Shown piece after piece: positions 1 through 12,700 of a DNA stretch of 64,000 bases; the first letter of the stretch is position 1, and every line of letters begins with the position of its first letter. The stretch is taken from contig CP053157.1 in the NCBI GenBank assembly GCA_014607495.2, positions 6,386,001 to 6,450,000 of the forward strand, in the 5' to 3' direction. Below the pieces are notes generated by a model. The model ran no database searches and was not told the DNA's origin. It worked only from the letters and a program-made list of their open reading frames with translations. Position numbers and translations under genes: made by a program. This DNA is from Carposina sasakii. Its lineage: Eukaryota; Arthropoda; Insecta; Lepidoptera; Carposinidae.

Positions 1-375
1 CAGATACAAAGATGTTCAGAAAAGAGATGAAGAGATGCAATATAGATCCATCTAAATGGGAAGTTTTGTCAGCACAACGACCAGAGTGGCGCAGGACGGT
101 GATAAAGCAAGTACACGAGTTCGAGGAGCAGCGTCAAGCTGACCTTGACGTTAAACGTGATGAACTAAAGACTCGTCCTCCTGCTGCCATTATCTATAAT
201 ACAATAATGGCGCACTAACCTGTCCTCTGTGTGCGCGGGCGTTCAGGGCGAAGATTGGCTATGTAAATGTAAGCCATCACCGAGCGCATGAACGCCAACT
301 TAGTAATATCTAGGAGTAGAAGTGGTCGCCATGACCGAAATTGGTCGGAGGTCATCATTATCATCATAATCATCA
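1..375 (+). mobile_element. 3' end of a non-LTR retrotransposon (degenerate RT C-terminus plus zinc-finger-like tail)
   Basis: Frames in the first 218 bases encode the tail found at the end of many insect LINE ORF2 proteins: RYKDVQKRD (3-29) followed, after a frame change near base 28, by MKRCNIDPSKWEVL and a Glu/Arg-rich stretch. A stop at 216-218 and another frame change precede a C2H2-like finger starting at 221 (CPLC, then HHRAH), ending at a stop at 311. A TCA/ATC-rich microsatellite tail follows at about 352-378. The element continues to the left of the window. At least two frame breaks show it is dead. The LINE clade is not certain. Confidence 0.72.
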
Positions 376-399
376 TATTGTCAGACGTAAAGTTTCGAA

Positions 400-1055
400 G
401 CCTAGTCCTTTTTCTCTTTTGTCATGTGGCCTATTTAATCATTTGCTGGCATATAAATCTGACAATATTATGCTTCCTAAACTTCGTACACGGCTTAACG
501 CAATATATATTTGCCCTTTAGTAAAATTTTACTTTAGTAAGCTCGAGTTTTGGGAGGAAGTCGGTTTTTCGTTTAAAAAAATTATAATTTGTATAGCAAT
601 CTCACCTAGTGAAAAAATTCAAATTAAACGAATTTTTGTTTACCTAACCCTTGTTTCATTGTTTATCTAATGTACCTAGGTATTTAATAAGACAGCAAAT
701 TCTACTTGGCAAAGAGAACAACGAAATACGCCAAAAGCAGCATAATTAGGTACTTAATTGATACGGTGGGAAGTTCGAGAAATTTATTATTATGCTTTAT
801 TGTACACAGTAAAGTTTTCACAAATAAAGTTTAGGACAAATAAAATGTACAAAGGTGTGCTTATCTCTATGAGAGATTTCTTCCAGCAAACCATTCGTGA
901 AAGAGAAATAAACATAAGAGGTAGGTATGTGTGCACACAAACAGACCAATAAACTAAATTTTATTAATTTATTTGTTGAAATCAAATTTAAGTTTGGCTG
1001 CATGAACAAAGTTTCCTTTGCCTTTCTTTCCTAGTACTTTGTGAGATATTATTTA
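400..1055. other. AT-rich intergenic DNA, nothing recognised
   Basis: I see no exon, RNA gene or clear repeat here. The open frames present are short and have no recognisable protein similarity. Confidence 0.5.
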
Positions 1056-1265
1056 CTAACATTTCTCGATTCCTGAGCATGCGACTACTTAACACCTCTT
1101 GCCACCTTTCTGCCAGCCTGGTTTTCTATGAGCTAAAATTTCTCGATTCCTGCGCATGCGACTAACACCTCTTTCCATCATCTACTAGCTTGGTACTTTG
1201 TGGCATATTCTTTACAAAAATTTCTCGATTTCTGCTAATGCGACTGACATACCTTTTGCTAGCCT
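1056..1265. repeat. Short tandem repeat, three diverged units of about 80 bp
   Basis: The phrase atttctcgattcctg followed by gcatgcgact recurs at about 1060, 1137 and 1219, each followed by a CACCTCTT-like segment or its remnant. Spacing is 77-82 bases. The third unit is the most diverged. Confidence 0.7.
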
Positions 1266-1805
1266 GCCCAAGTAGCATGACCTGTGACACACTATATGAT
1301 AAACCGATTTATCGACATTTAGCCTGTCAAAATTAGACATGGGTAACTCCGGACACAACTATATCCTCGGATATATATCCAGAGGTGGATATGAATCAAC
1401 TCCTTCACTTTAAAGAAAGTTACCATATCCTATATCCGACCTACTCCGACCTACCGAATAATGCCGAAGATAAGAATAAGTGAGCGAGACGGAATGCGAA
1501 CGCGCCGGAATGCGCGGTACTATCGCAGTAGACGCATGAGCGCGAATGTAACGACATTACACGAGTATATACGAATACTCACGAGCGACAGACATGCCGT
1601 TTAGTATAAATATTTGTTTAATAATTATAATTTTCAAAATTTCTATTCATTCCGTTTTATATTTGATCTTAAGTATTTTGTTTTTAATGTAAATAAAAGC
1701 TGTTTGGATTTGGAATTATTTTTAGGACAATAGTTTTAGTGTACCTATTTAATGATTTTTAAATACGCCTATCAAATATTCTAATTATTATTTGGATAGA
1801 TCTTC

Positions 1806-1976
1806 CCAATCATATCTCGGTTCGCTTAATCTCTTCATTCCCGGATATGTACGCGGAGTTGGATCTGTTAAAAGGACACCTACAACCTAACCAAACCAAT
1901 CCCAGTCATATCTCGCTTCACTTAATCTCTTCGTTCCCGGATATGCACGCGGAGTTTGATATGTTAAAAGGATATA
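1806..1976. repeat. Direct duplication of a ~70-bp segment
   Basis: Two copies starting near 1808 and 1907 share the string from TCATATCTCG through TTCCCGGATATG, then GTTAAAAGGA, with a handful of substitutions. Related CCGGATAT/ATATCCGG pieces occur at 1360-1440 and 2018. The open frame across this segment is a by-product of the repeat. The rest of 1266-3250 shows nothing else I can name, apart from a diverged R4-like end near 2415-2450. Confidence 0.65.
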
Positions 1977-3253
1977 TATCCTTAGTCGGAGTGATATGCT
2001 ACGTGTTCAATCCTTTCCCGGATATGATTAGCCCATGCCTAGTCTAAATACGATAAATATAGCCGCCATGTTGAATTTTGTATAGAGACGATACTATATC
2101 GTACGTTATCCACGATGCGTGGTCATGCTAGGGGGGCTGGTACTTTTTAAGTCGCTGTTTGTAAAATTCCTCGATAAATCTGCCCAAACATGCTATTTCG
2201 TGCGATGTGTATCAGGATATCAGAAGGTTGGAATAGGTGTTAGTATCGAGAGGAAAAAGGACAGAAGATAGTCGCATCTCTCTCTCGCTGTTTGGGTTTC
2301 GCGCACTTTTATAATTCAAATTAACATCGTCCTACGTCCTACCCTCGTATTTTCAGTACATATAGTTGATTTTTTAATTATTCACCCCTATATACCTATT
2401 TTTTATTTGTTTATGCCCAATGCAATGCAAAGGAAACTAAGTCCATAGAGCCAAACATTCATGTCAAATTAATATCTTTCTACTACCCCAGGGATTTGGT
2501 ATCTCCTCTTTACTACCCTCATTTTATAACATTTTTTTTGTTATCGCGAAGTAAAGGTAAGCTATATTTAATGTTTATGCAGCCATTGTATGAAATATAT
2601 TTTTTTAATTGTGCTGGATAATCAAGCAGATAAACTTTAAATAAAACAATACAAAATATTTACAAATCACTTTATTTGTTGCATATCAAGTCTATTCAGT
2701 TTCCTTTTTACAATAAATACATTGCGTTTGAGTATAAAAAAAAAATTGTTGTTGCTGTATAAAAACGTAAACAACACAAAATACCATAAAATTTTTATGT
2801 CCCTTGATTTTCTACATAGTTATAATGTTCAAGACATCAATTGGCCCAGCATACATAATTTTACATGTACACTGCACAGTAGACACACCAAGCTGTCAAT
2901 TTTGATTGCACTCTTGTTGATCCTCTGAATCCTGAAACAAAAAGTATTATAGACGACTAGTGAACATCCGCGACTTCGTTTGCCTGTATTTTCCTTGATT
3001 TATAAGCTATACAACGGCTAAGTTTAAACGTAATCCGATCGATACTTAAATCGCTAGTTGGAAAATATGCAAGATGGTCGTTCAGTTCCCACAACTTTGC
3101 TCGTAAATTGCATTATTTTTTTTCAATTTGACCAATTTAAATTACAACTGCTCTTTATATACGCTAACGGTGTTTTTACAAAGCCGCATCTAAAGTTAGA
3201 CGCTGTTTAAAATGAGATTTGACAGCGAATAATTAACTTTATTAAAAAAATAA

Positions 3254-3494
3254 AACCGACTTCAAATGCGTGAACACAAAAAAAACTAAAAATTAAAAAA
3301 AGTTCATCCCCAATTTTCCACCCTTGGGGGTTGTTTTTATTATTATTAAATTTAAATGGGACCACCCTTGAGGTATTACCTATACGCCGAAAAAAGATTT
3401 GTTCAAATCGGTTCATAATTGGCGGAGTTATCGCGTAACAAACATAGAAAAACATACGGGTCGAATTGAGAACCTCCTTTTTTTGAAGTCGGTT
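3254..3494. mobile_element. MITE-like element with AACCGACTTCAAA terminal inverted repeats
   Basis: The left end AACCGACTTCAAA (3254-3266) is matched in inverse at the right end, TTTGAAGTCGGTT (3482-3494). The interior includes a segment ending in ACGGGTCGAATTGAGAACC. The element is about 241 bp and has no coding capacity. Confidence 0.7.
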
Positions 3495-3576
3495 GAAAAG
3501 GTATGGAATATCCGTCAAATTTAGGCAATGTTTAGCTTAAACATTCTTAAATTTTTTGCTATAACATGGTTTATAC

Positions 3577-3690
3577 CTTACCGGATCAGAATTGGATAGT
3601 TTCCTTCTGTCAATTGGCGACCACCTCCTTGAGCTCGTTGGCGACAGGGGCGTCGGTAGAACTGTTCCATAGTTCATACACCCCATTTAG
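3577..3690 (-). pseudogene. Second copy of the C-terminal coding segment of the STRAP-like gene
   Basis: On the minus strand this segment reads [18 protein letters not shown] then EVVAN and a stop. It parallels [23 protein letters not shown] and stop at the end of the STRAP-like gene about 150 bases upstream. Similarity continues past both stops to a shared GATCCGGTAAG. An acceptor-like CATTATAG on the minus strand (plus 3714-3721) precedes it in frame. It is either a duplicated exon remnant or an alternative last exon; the sequence alone does not decide. Confidence 0.7.
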
Positions 3691-3763
3691 GACCATAAGC
3701 GACCTATGAACCCTATAATGTATCTTTGACACTTAGAATTCTTACCGGATCAGTTTCTTCCTG

Positions 3764-6700
3764 TCAATTGGCGACCACCTCCTTTAATCCGTTGGCGACG
3801 GGGGCGTCAGTAGAGCGCCGCCAGAGTCCGTACACCCGGCCCGGCACCGCCTGCCACAGCCGGACCGTGCCGTCCTCCGATCCGGTCGCGTACAGCTCGC
3901 CGTCCGGCGACCACCGCACGCAGTGTACCGGACCGAAGTGGCCTTTGTTCGATTCTGGAATCGATTTTAACACATTCAATGCCTACGTATTTGCGTCTTC
4001 TGAGCTTTCTATAGGTGCCGCCGACGCGCATTTGCGTCCTCATACTAGACGTTGAACTGATGTCGGCGTACTTAGAAAATCTGCCAGCGAATGTGTTAAA
4101 TAAGCTCAGTGAACCCAGTTTAACACGGCTGATTGATTTTACTTTGCATGCAGACATCAGTTTTTCAACACATTTGCAGGTCACATAAAACAAAAGTTAA
4201 TTTAACTAATACCTATATGTAAAGTATTTAACACTGGCAATTTCTGTCAATTTATCAATAATTATTTTACCATTTCTGACATTTTTATTTTTTTATTTTA
4301 TTTTATTTTATTTCATATAATAAATAAAATAAAATATCGTTAATAAAAGTATTAAAAATTATTTTACATTAAAAATTTAGAATAAAAATTAAATAATAAT
4401 TATTCTTACATATTTATGAAAAAATTATCATGAGAATAAATCCACCGTTTCGTGGACATAATTATTTACATGTAAAAGTTAGACAGCAAAATTCAATTTC
4501 TTCATTCCTTTGGTAAAGTTAAAATTAATGTGAAAATAACCATAATACTTTATGAGGCAGGTATGTTGAAAAATTTAATTTTCAGCACGTACTTTTTCTA
4601 AGAAAACTACATTTTTATTATAATATCACGTAAGTTACTCACCTAGCTCAGTCCCAGTGTTGTAGTCAAACTTGTAGACCTTAAGGTCCTCACCGCCGCA
4701 GACGAAGGTAGCCCGGTTGGGCGCCAACGAAGCCGAATACGACTTCGTGGGCACCGGGAACTCGCGCATCAGGCGAATCGTGTCCGACGAGTAGAAGGCT
4801 ACGTTTGTACCTAAAAAGCAAATCTACATACATACATACATGTAATCACGCCTTTATCCCTTACGGGGTAGGCAGAGCACCAAGGGCCGATAGGACCACA
4901 TGGTGCCACTTCTGACCAATTTTGACCAAAAGCAAATCTTTATATTAAATTCTTTTAATCATAATCAAATCTTTAGTTGCTTCCCGCTGTTTGTCTATGT
5001 AAATAGAAAAACAAAAAGCCCCCTCGTTTTGGGCGGCCGCCCTAATCGCACCAAAACATAATCGATTTAAATAATTAACTAGATAGTACGGGAAAAAATT
5101 TTTGTCTGTCTGATTAAGTAATGTCTGAGTTGTATATACTTACTTCATTATAGTCCGCTGTTTGTCGATTGATTAATGTATCCCATGGATAGTCATTGAG
5201 TAATGTACAGTAAGGGTGGGGAGAGAATTTCGCAATGCCCCTCACACGTACGAAGTCGTGGGTTATTCTTTATGCTATAAAAATGGCAGATCTATCGATA
5301 GGGGTAAAATCGTCAGCAAGGGGATTATATGTGCGAGCCTCGAGTACATTAACCTTCACACTATCGATAAAACTATAGCATGAATCGATTTAAATGAAAT
5401 TTGGTACCTGCACAGGTACAAGCCATTTTCTTCACAGCTAGAGTTTCTATAATTATTATTATTTTAAAATCTGATGTGCAAATTTTCGGAACAGAAAAAT
5501 ATCGCCCCACCCTTTTGCTCAATTCTGTGTCCTCATCTAAACTATCAATCACTCATCGGCCTAAAATCACCACAAAAATGCAACGCACCTCCCGGTTTTC
5601 AGACAGCATTCCCGGGAAAAAATTGATTAGGCTCTAGTAAGTACCAAATTTCATTTATATTATTTTTGTATGTTGTTATATGTTACAGTTAAATTTATTC
5701 TTACCATAAGTTATAGTCAGTACCGCGCCGTCTCTAGACAGCTCTAAGCTATTGGGTGTACTTGGGAATTCTACTTTGTTAATTTCCTGGAAGAAGAAAA
5801 AAAAATTTAGTAACATAAATAAATATAGGCTAAAACTTTCACGGACAATGTGGAATTTGCACACTTCTGCCTTTAAAATCTTTGACTTGACTATATTATT
5901 ATTTTATTTAGGTATATTATGTAAGTATGTATACTTAACTGAAACATATTTAACTGGTAAAAGATAGACAGATATTCTTCCACAACTGACAGTGTACCCA
6001 AAAGGCTGTATGTATAATATTATGTAAGTAGATGACTAAATTTTGCTTTCAGTAAAACTACCAATGGTCAGATACGTCTATTCGAAGGGTAAAAGTTGAT
6101 GCTGCTTGCTCTTGATAAAGTTTTGGGGAAAGACAATTCATTACATCAGTCAGAAAATTACCACCTATGAAAAGTGCGAGCTTCTTAATTCTGATAACTG
6201 CGCCTTATTTACTCGTAGTCCTGAATGGTGACCATTCTTGCGCCCCTCATAATCTACGCCCTGTGGCACCACCCTATTTAACAGCACTGGATAGGCTTCA
6301 GCACATTGCCAGCCAAAATGAACCTTTACGTCAACACGAGATGACCAAATCTATTTATTTATTTGTTATTAGCTGTTACACCCCTGCCTGCCCGTGGGTA
6401 TCGTACGAGGCGATTATGGCTCAATTTACACCGCCGCGGAATGGAACGGAATGGAAGTTTTTGTACATCGCATAATGAACTTTATGTCAAGTGTATAACA
6501 AACAAACTACGAGCCTAAAAAAAAGTCGCGCGTCTTCCGCGGAATCGTCGCGCATTCTTGAGAACTCTCCGATGATTTGACGTAACGGAATTTGGAAATT
6601 GACGCCGATGATATAAAGTTCATTATGCTATATACGATTTCGTTGCAAAAATTCGCTTCCGTTCCATTCCGCGGCGGTGTAAAATGAGCCTAAGGGTTTC

Positions 6701-9700
6701 CGGGAGGTGGGCAGCAGCGCCTCCTGTACTGACAACATATATACATACATACATATAATCATGCCTTTATCCCTTACGGGGTAGGCAGAGCACCAAGGGC
6801 CGATAGGACCACATGGTGCCACTTCTGACCAATTTTGAGGGTATAGTTAAGATGTACAAGTTCGGTTAGTAGTGACAGGTGGTCAGCCCATCGCCTACAA
6901 CACCAAGACCCTCTTGTCCCTCTACTGACTTGTACAGTATGCCCGGGAAGAGAAGCAGCTGTAGTATTATACGTTTTTTTTTTTCACTCCCAGAGCAGCA
7001 TAGAAGAAGCTGTACTGACAACATAGTCCGAAAATCACACTGCGGTCACCAATCCGCCTGCCCATCGTGGTGACTGTGGGCAAAACCCCCCTGTGGCAGT
7101 AGCCTTGTGACGTGCCCTGGGGGAGGCCTACGTCCAGGAGTGGACTGCAATAGGCTAAAGAAGAAGAAGAAGCTGTTACAACACAGCAATTACATTCAAT
7201 TTACAATATATTAACATATAATGTGTGAAGTGCCAATGACGGTAACAACAATTACAATTTCATAGTATCATACAAATATATGTAGATCACGAACTATTGG
7301 AGGTACAATAAGAAAGATCCTCACCTGGCCACTATTCCGGTCCCACACCCTCATAGTGAGGTCATCACTGACGCTAACAATGCGGTTGTTGTGGAGAAAC
7401 ACCGCGTGACGAATACTGCTTGTGTGCGCGCTTATTTTCTCCAACGCTGGAAGAGAATTGCATATTTAATTAATGAATGTCTATATTATGGCAAGTAATT
7501 TTAACTGGTGTCTGAATTGAAAAGTTTTAATCAGGTCCAGAAAAGCTGATAATATTTTTTTTTGTTTTCAAATTACTTACATATTTAAGCAATTTCTATG
7601 TAAATATAGCCTCATGTATCGTGAATTTTGTATTGAAATACATTATGTCAGGATCATTAAAATTGGAGAGCCTTGATCTCTACCTCTACAGGAAAAGGCG
7701 TGTTTCTATGTGTGTATGTGCTGATGCGGGCTAATTCACTAGGAAACATCAGCTGCATCTCTTTTCGTGCATGTCTAAAGAGTAAGCTAAAAAAATTGCA
7801 GGCATTCTCTCAGGCGATGAGCCAGCAATTTATCACAGATCATTTATATGCTATGCTGAATGCTGCTATAAGATCCTCTTTATCGATCCTGCGGTTCTAT
7901 TCAATTTTGGAAACACTGTATGTATTGGCATGTCTGCTGCACCATTACATTCACAGTGTTGCCTTTCATACAATGACCACGCGTAGATTTAGCGCATGGC
8001 TTTTTTATATTGGCTGAGGGCTTAGCATGAAAGATATTTCATAGTTAAGGTGCCGCGTGGTGCCGGCAGAGTAGAGTTTGTACCACCTCCGGGTATCGTT
8101 TCCGGGAGGTGGGCAGCAGCGCCTCCCGTACTGACAACATAGTCCGAAAATGACACTGCGGTCACCACAACCCGCCTGCCCAGCGTGGTGACTATGGGCA
8201 AAACCCCCCTGTGGCAGTGTGCCTTGTGGCGTGCCCTGGGAGAGGCCTACGTCCAGCAATGGACTGCAATAGGCTGAAGAAGATAGTTAAGGTAATACTA
8301 TCTAATTACAAGCCTCATAGTCATAACCTGATTGTATCAATATTGGTAGGCAATTACTGGTACAATTATTTTTTAATTAAAATGCATGTTATAACTTATA
8401 ATTACAGATAAGAGGTTAAAAGGCAATACAACTTTGTCTACAAAAACATATATCAGGAAGCAATAAAATAGGCAGTAAGTCGACTATGTGTACTAGTTTG
8501 TAATCTATTCATAGAATTCAGGAAATAAAGGTTTCCTTTGTGCTCAAAGGTCTATTTCATAGTTTAGTAAAGTTCTTTCTTGGCACACTACCAGATAAAA
8601 TGTACAAAGGAAAATTATAAAATGTGACCAATTCTGACTGTCACACTTAGACAAAAACTTAAAATTTGATCTCCCTGTCCAATTCAGTATCAGCCATGTA
8701 GGTACATTAAAGGACCGACATAACAAATTTTAAGTTTAATTTAAGATTAAAATCGACATTATATCTGTATAGCAAAAATAAAAGATAAGTATTTAAGTCT
8801 AAGGCCACACTACGGCAAAACCGCCGCGGTTTTTAACCGCCTGATTGTGAGTAAAGGAAACTATTGAAAGCGGCCGCAATGACGGTTTTGCTAAGCCATA
8901 CTAAAAAAAGTCAGGCGGTTAAATACCGCGGCGGTTTTGCCTTAGTGCGGCCTTAGCCTTAGTTTTGGAAAGTATTAAATATATCCAACCCTTTTAAATG
9001 AAATTACACTGATATTTTGCTGTACACACATTTAAAAAAACATGCAGGCAATCACGAAACTCATGCATAGATTAATATTTAATAGCTTACGCACACATAC
9101 ATATCTACTTACGTAAAAATCAAGCATGTTTCCCGGAAGGGTAGGCAGAGATCACGGATCTCCATTTGCTACGATTCTGACACACCTCTTTCGCTTATGC
9201 ACACAACATTTTCAAACAAACAGTAAATTAACATTTTCAGACAAATTTAGTACTAAGTCATCACATCAACTTATTTAAAAAATATTGTACATGTAAGTAC
9301 AACTAGTTTTATGTAATAATGTTATTTATAAGAGTTATAGAAACCATAGTAACTCACGTCCAGCTTCAGGTTTATTGAGATCAAAGACTCTGATTAGTTT
9401 CTCGTTGCTCGCTGTGAGTAGAAGGGTATCATCAGAGTTGAAGTTGACACTCTTCACAATATGCTCATGGTCGAATGTGTGTACAACCTCACCGTACCGG
9501 GCATCCCATATCTTTGCTGAAAATTAATTAATTAGACACCTTTTTGTGTTTTAATGCGACCAAAAGGGACAGAATTATTGCTGCTCAGACCCTTAGCAGC
9601 CCAGCTAAACTTTGAAGTGCATGATAAGGTTATGGCAATAAACTGCTGTAATAAATCACAGGGGCAAACGTTTGTTGAGAGAAAAGAAAATAAAACAAAA

Positions 9701-12700
9701 AATATAATTTGAAAGAATTCTGTTTGTTGACGCGGACGAAGTGCAACAGCTTATTATTATAGGCTGAGAGTTTGTTTGTTTGACCTTTGAACTACTGGCA
9801 TTCTTTCAAGACATACACCCGCCCCGATATTGCTTTTAAATCAGGGGGCCGGTCAACAATGCCCTTTCAACAGTCGCGGGCGGCCGCTGTTTTATTATAT
9901 GTATAGAATAGATAGACGAACTATGATATTGTTAATCACTACTTTTCAGTGAAAACAGGTTATAAAGATAAAATTAGAATTATAACTTTGTAGAGCTTAG
10001 AATGTAGGTTTTTTTAAAAAAATGTAGCCTTGAAAGTAAAGAACTGACTACCCACACCTAATAATAAGAAAAGAGAAGAAAAATGTTGAAAATTAAGTAG
10101 GTAGTCTAAAATCACCAGACTACACAAACAGCACAGATTACTTAAAACTAGAAAGATCATGATTAAAATTACTTATGAACTTTCTAACTTGCAATAACAC
10201 TTTTCAATTAACTGACTTTGTTGCTTTTATTTTGTTCAAGCCTGGCATTGACTTAATTTAAATAATCCCACTGAGGTATAGTACCAGTCTATTGCATCAT
10301 TTACTTATATTTATTTGAAAACTAGTGGACGCCCGCGACTCCGTCCGCGTGGACCGCAGAAAAAACAAAATGTCGAAATTATCCGGGATAAAAACATTTT
10401 CCTGGAATAAAAAGTAGCCTATATGTTGAATAAGACCTGTCACAATATATTCGCGAAAACTGCATCGAAATCGGTCTAGCTTATTATATCCAGGTTTATT
10501 ATATGTATAGATTTTTAAGAAAATATTTCGAAATAAATTTACTAACATGATTTACCTACCGTCTTTTGTTAAATAAACAGATTTTACCAAAAATCAAATC
10601 AACATCAATCATCATCATTATATTAAGTAAATAATGAAAAACAAAAAAGCCGACAAGTGCGAGTTGAACTCGCGTGAAGAGGGTTCCGTACGATGTTACC
10701 TATCATGTTTTTTTAAATCTGACAAAAAGTTGGTACGCACAATATTGAGTGATTTACCATGTTATTTTAATATCATGGACTTCTTATAGGTTTTCGTATA
10801 ATCTATAAGGAGAAAACTAATTTCTGTATTTTTTTCAAAATTTTAGGTTCAGTAGTTTCGGAGATTGGTCAATTTTCGTCTATTTTCTTGAATAACTTGG
10901 AAACTATTTATTTTAAAATTACAAAAAAATACATTTAAGATCTTCTCAACAAGACCTTTCATTTGATATGCCACACGATGCAGTTTTCAGATTTTTTTTT
11001 TTTAATTTTCCCCTTCCCCCCAAAAATGACCCCCCATATACAGATTTCATCTGCTCACGTCACACCTCTGTGTTTGGGTCACAGGAATTGATATGTGTAC
11101 CAAATTTCAACTTAATCGGTCTAATAGATTCGGAAATAATTGACTGTAAGCGACGGACGGACAGACACACGAGTGATCCTATAAGGGTTCCGTTTTTGTA
11201 TTCAGACGTACGGAACCCTAAAAAAATGAAAAAAATAAAATAAAAAAAATAAAAATAAACATCTGTCCCCTCTATGCTTAGCTAAAAAGATCTGTGTCTG
11301 ATCTGTGATGTGGCTGGGGAATCTTCTTTATGATCCTGCACACCAGGTTACTTCATTTCGGAAACACAGATAGTTATGGCCGTAAACCAGAACAGTAGTA
11401 TGTATTAAGGCCTAGTGTTGTAACAAATTGTATCTTCTATGCTGCTCTGGGAGTGAAAAAAAAGTATAATACTACAGCTGCTTCTCTTCCCGGGCATACT
11501 GTACAAGTCAGTAGAGGGACAAGAGGGTCTTGGTGTTTTGTAGGCAATGGGCTGACCACCTGTCACTAACCGAACTTGTAAGTTTCAACTATACCCTCAA
11601 AATTAGTCAGAAGTGGCACCATGTGGTTCTATCGGCCCTTGGTGCTCTGCCTATCCCGTAAGGGATAAAGGCGTGATTATATGTATGTATGTTGTAACAA
11701 ACATACATCAGACCAAAAGGATATGTGTGATGAAACATTCAGATAACCTTAAACTAGGCTTATACTAAGATTGCTTAGGTCTTATATAGTACATACTAAG
11801 CAACAGTAGCTAAAAAAAAACATTCTAAAAACTTTTGGCTGTAATTTAATAACTTACCGGTAAAATCTGCTGCACCACTGGCAGCTACATGTGCATTCTG
11901 TGTCAATGCCACACCCCATACTGCACCCTTATGGCCTTCGAAGGTTCCTATCCAGTCCCCTGTTTCACCTTGCCTCAGCATTGGCTTGCCATCTGTAATA
12001 AAAGTAATATTCTTCATCAGACCATAAGTTGGAAACCATATTTTAGAAGTAAATAAATTTTGATATATTTCTTACTATGTACCAGCCTTGCCTATACCTA
12101 CCCTGTTTTGCCTATGTTCATAGCTTGCAAATATAAGAGAAATGGTGTTCAAAATTACACTTAGTAGGGCTGATTTTTCCAAACATCAGAAGAAAAAAGT
12201 GGTTGTGGGTTCGATTCCCACTTGGGTGAAATTTTTTTTCCATTTTCTTTATTAATAATTTTAGAATAAAGTTTATTTAATTATTTATTCAAAATTAGTT
12301 TAAATAGCTTAACATAACACTACCTAAAGAGCTATTAAAATTACAGTTGATGCTGTCTCTATCACAAACAAGTTTTAAAGAAAGTCAGCACCAACTTTAG
12401 TCTTCCGATAGACTACCCAATGTTTGGAAAAAGTGTCAGGGTCGTAACTACAGGGTGGCAAGTCAGCAAAACTCCTAGCCGAAAGGGGTTAACCGGCCAA
12501 AGGAGAACCCCAACTTCCAACACTCATTACAGGGGTATCTGATGAAATTGCCACAGGTCTTGAATGTTGTAGTTATGCCGTTGTTTAGTGTACCAATTTA
12601 GTCTGTTAAAGAAAACTAATAAAACTTGCAACTAATGTCTTAATCTCATTTTAACAAGGTTTAAAACACAAGTGAGTCATCGTCAAAGGTGGATAGTAAC

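Larger units (their letters stand above)
6374..7171 (+). mobile_element. R1 SINE/LINE-tail copy interrupted by two nested elements
   Basis: R1 sequence is present at about 6374-6416, 6691-6739 and 7010-7171: CTGCCCGTGGGTATCGTACG, GGTTTCCGGGAGGTGGGCAG, then the [13 protein letters not shown] end and a GAA microsatellite tail. It is split by a TIR element (6417-6690) and an R2 copy (6740-7009). It sits in STRAP intron 4, between exons 5 and 4. Confidence 0.85.

Noticed and set aside
341..670. Small protein gene with a His-rich start
   Set aside because: The start lies in the ATCATC tail of a LINE remnant, and the remainder has no recognisable similarity.
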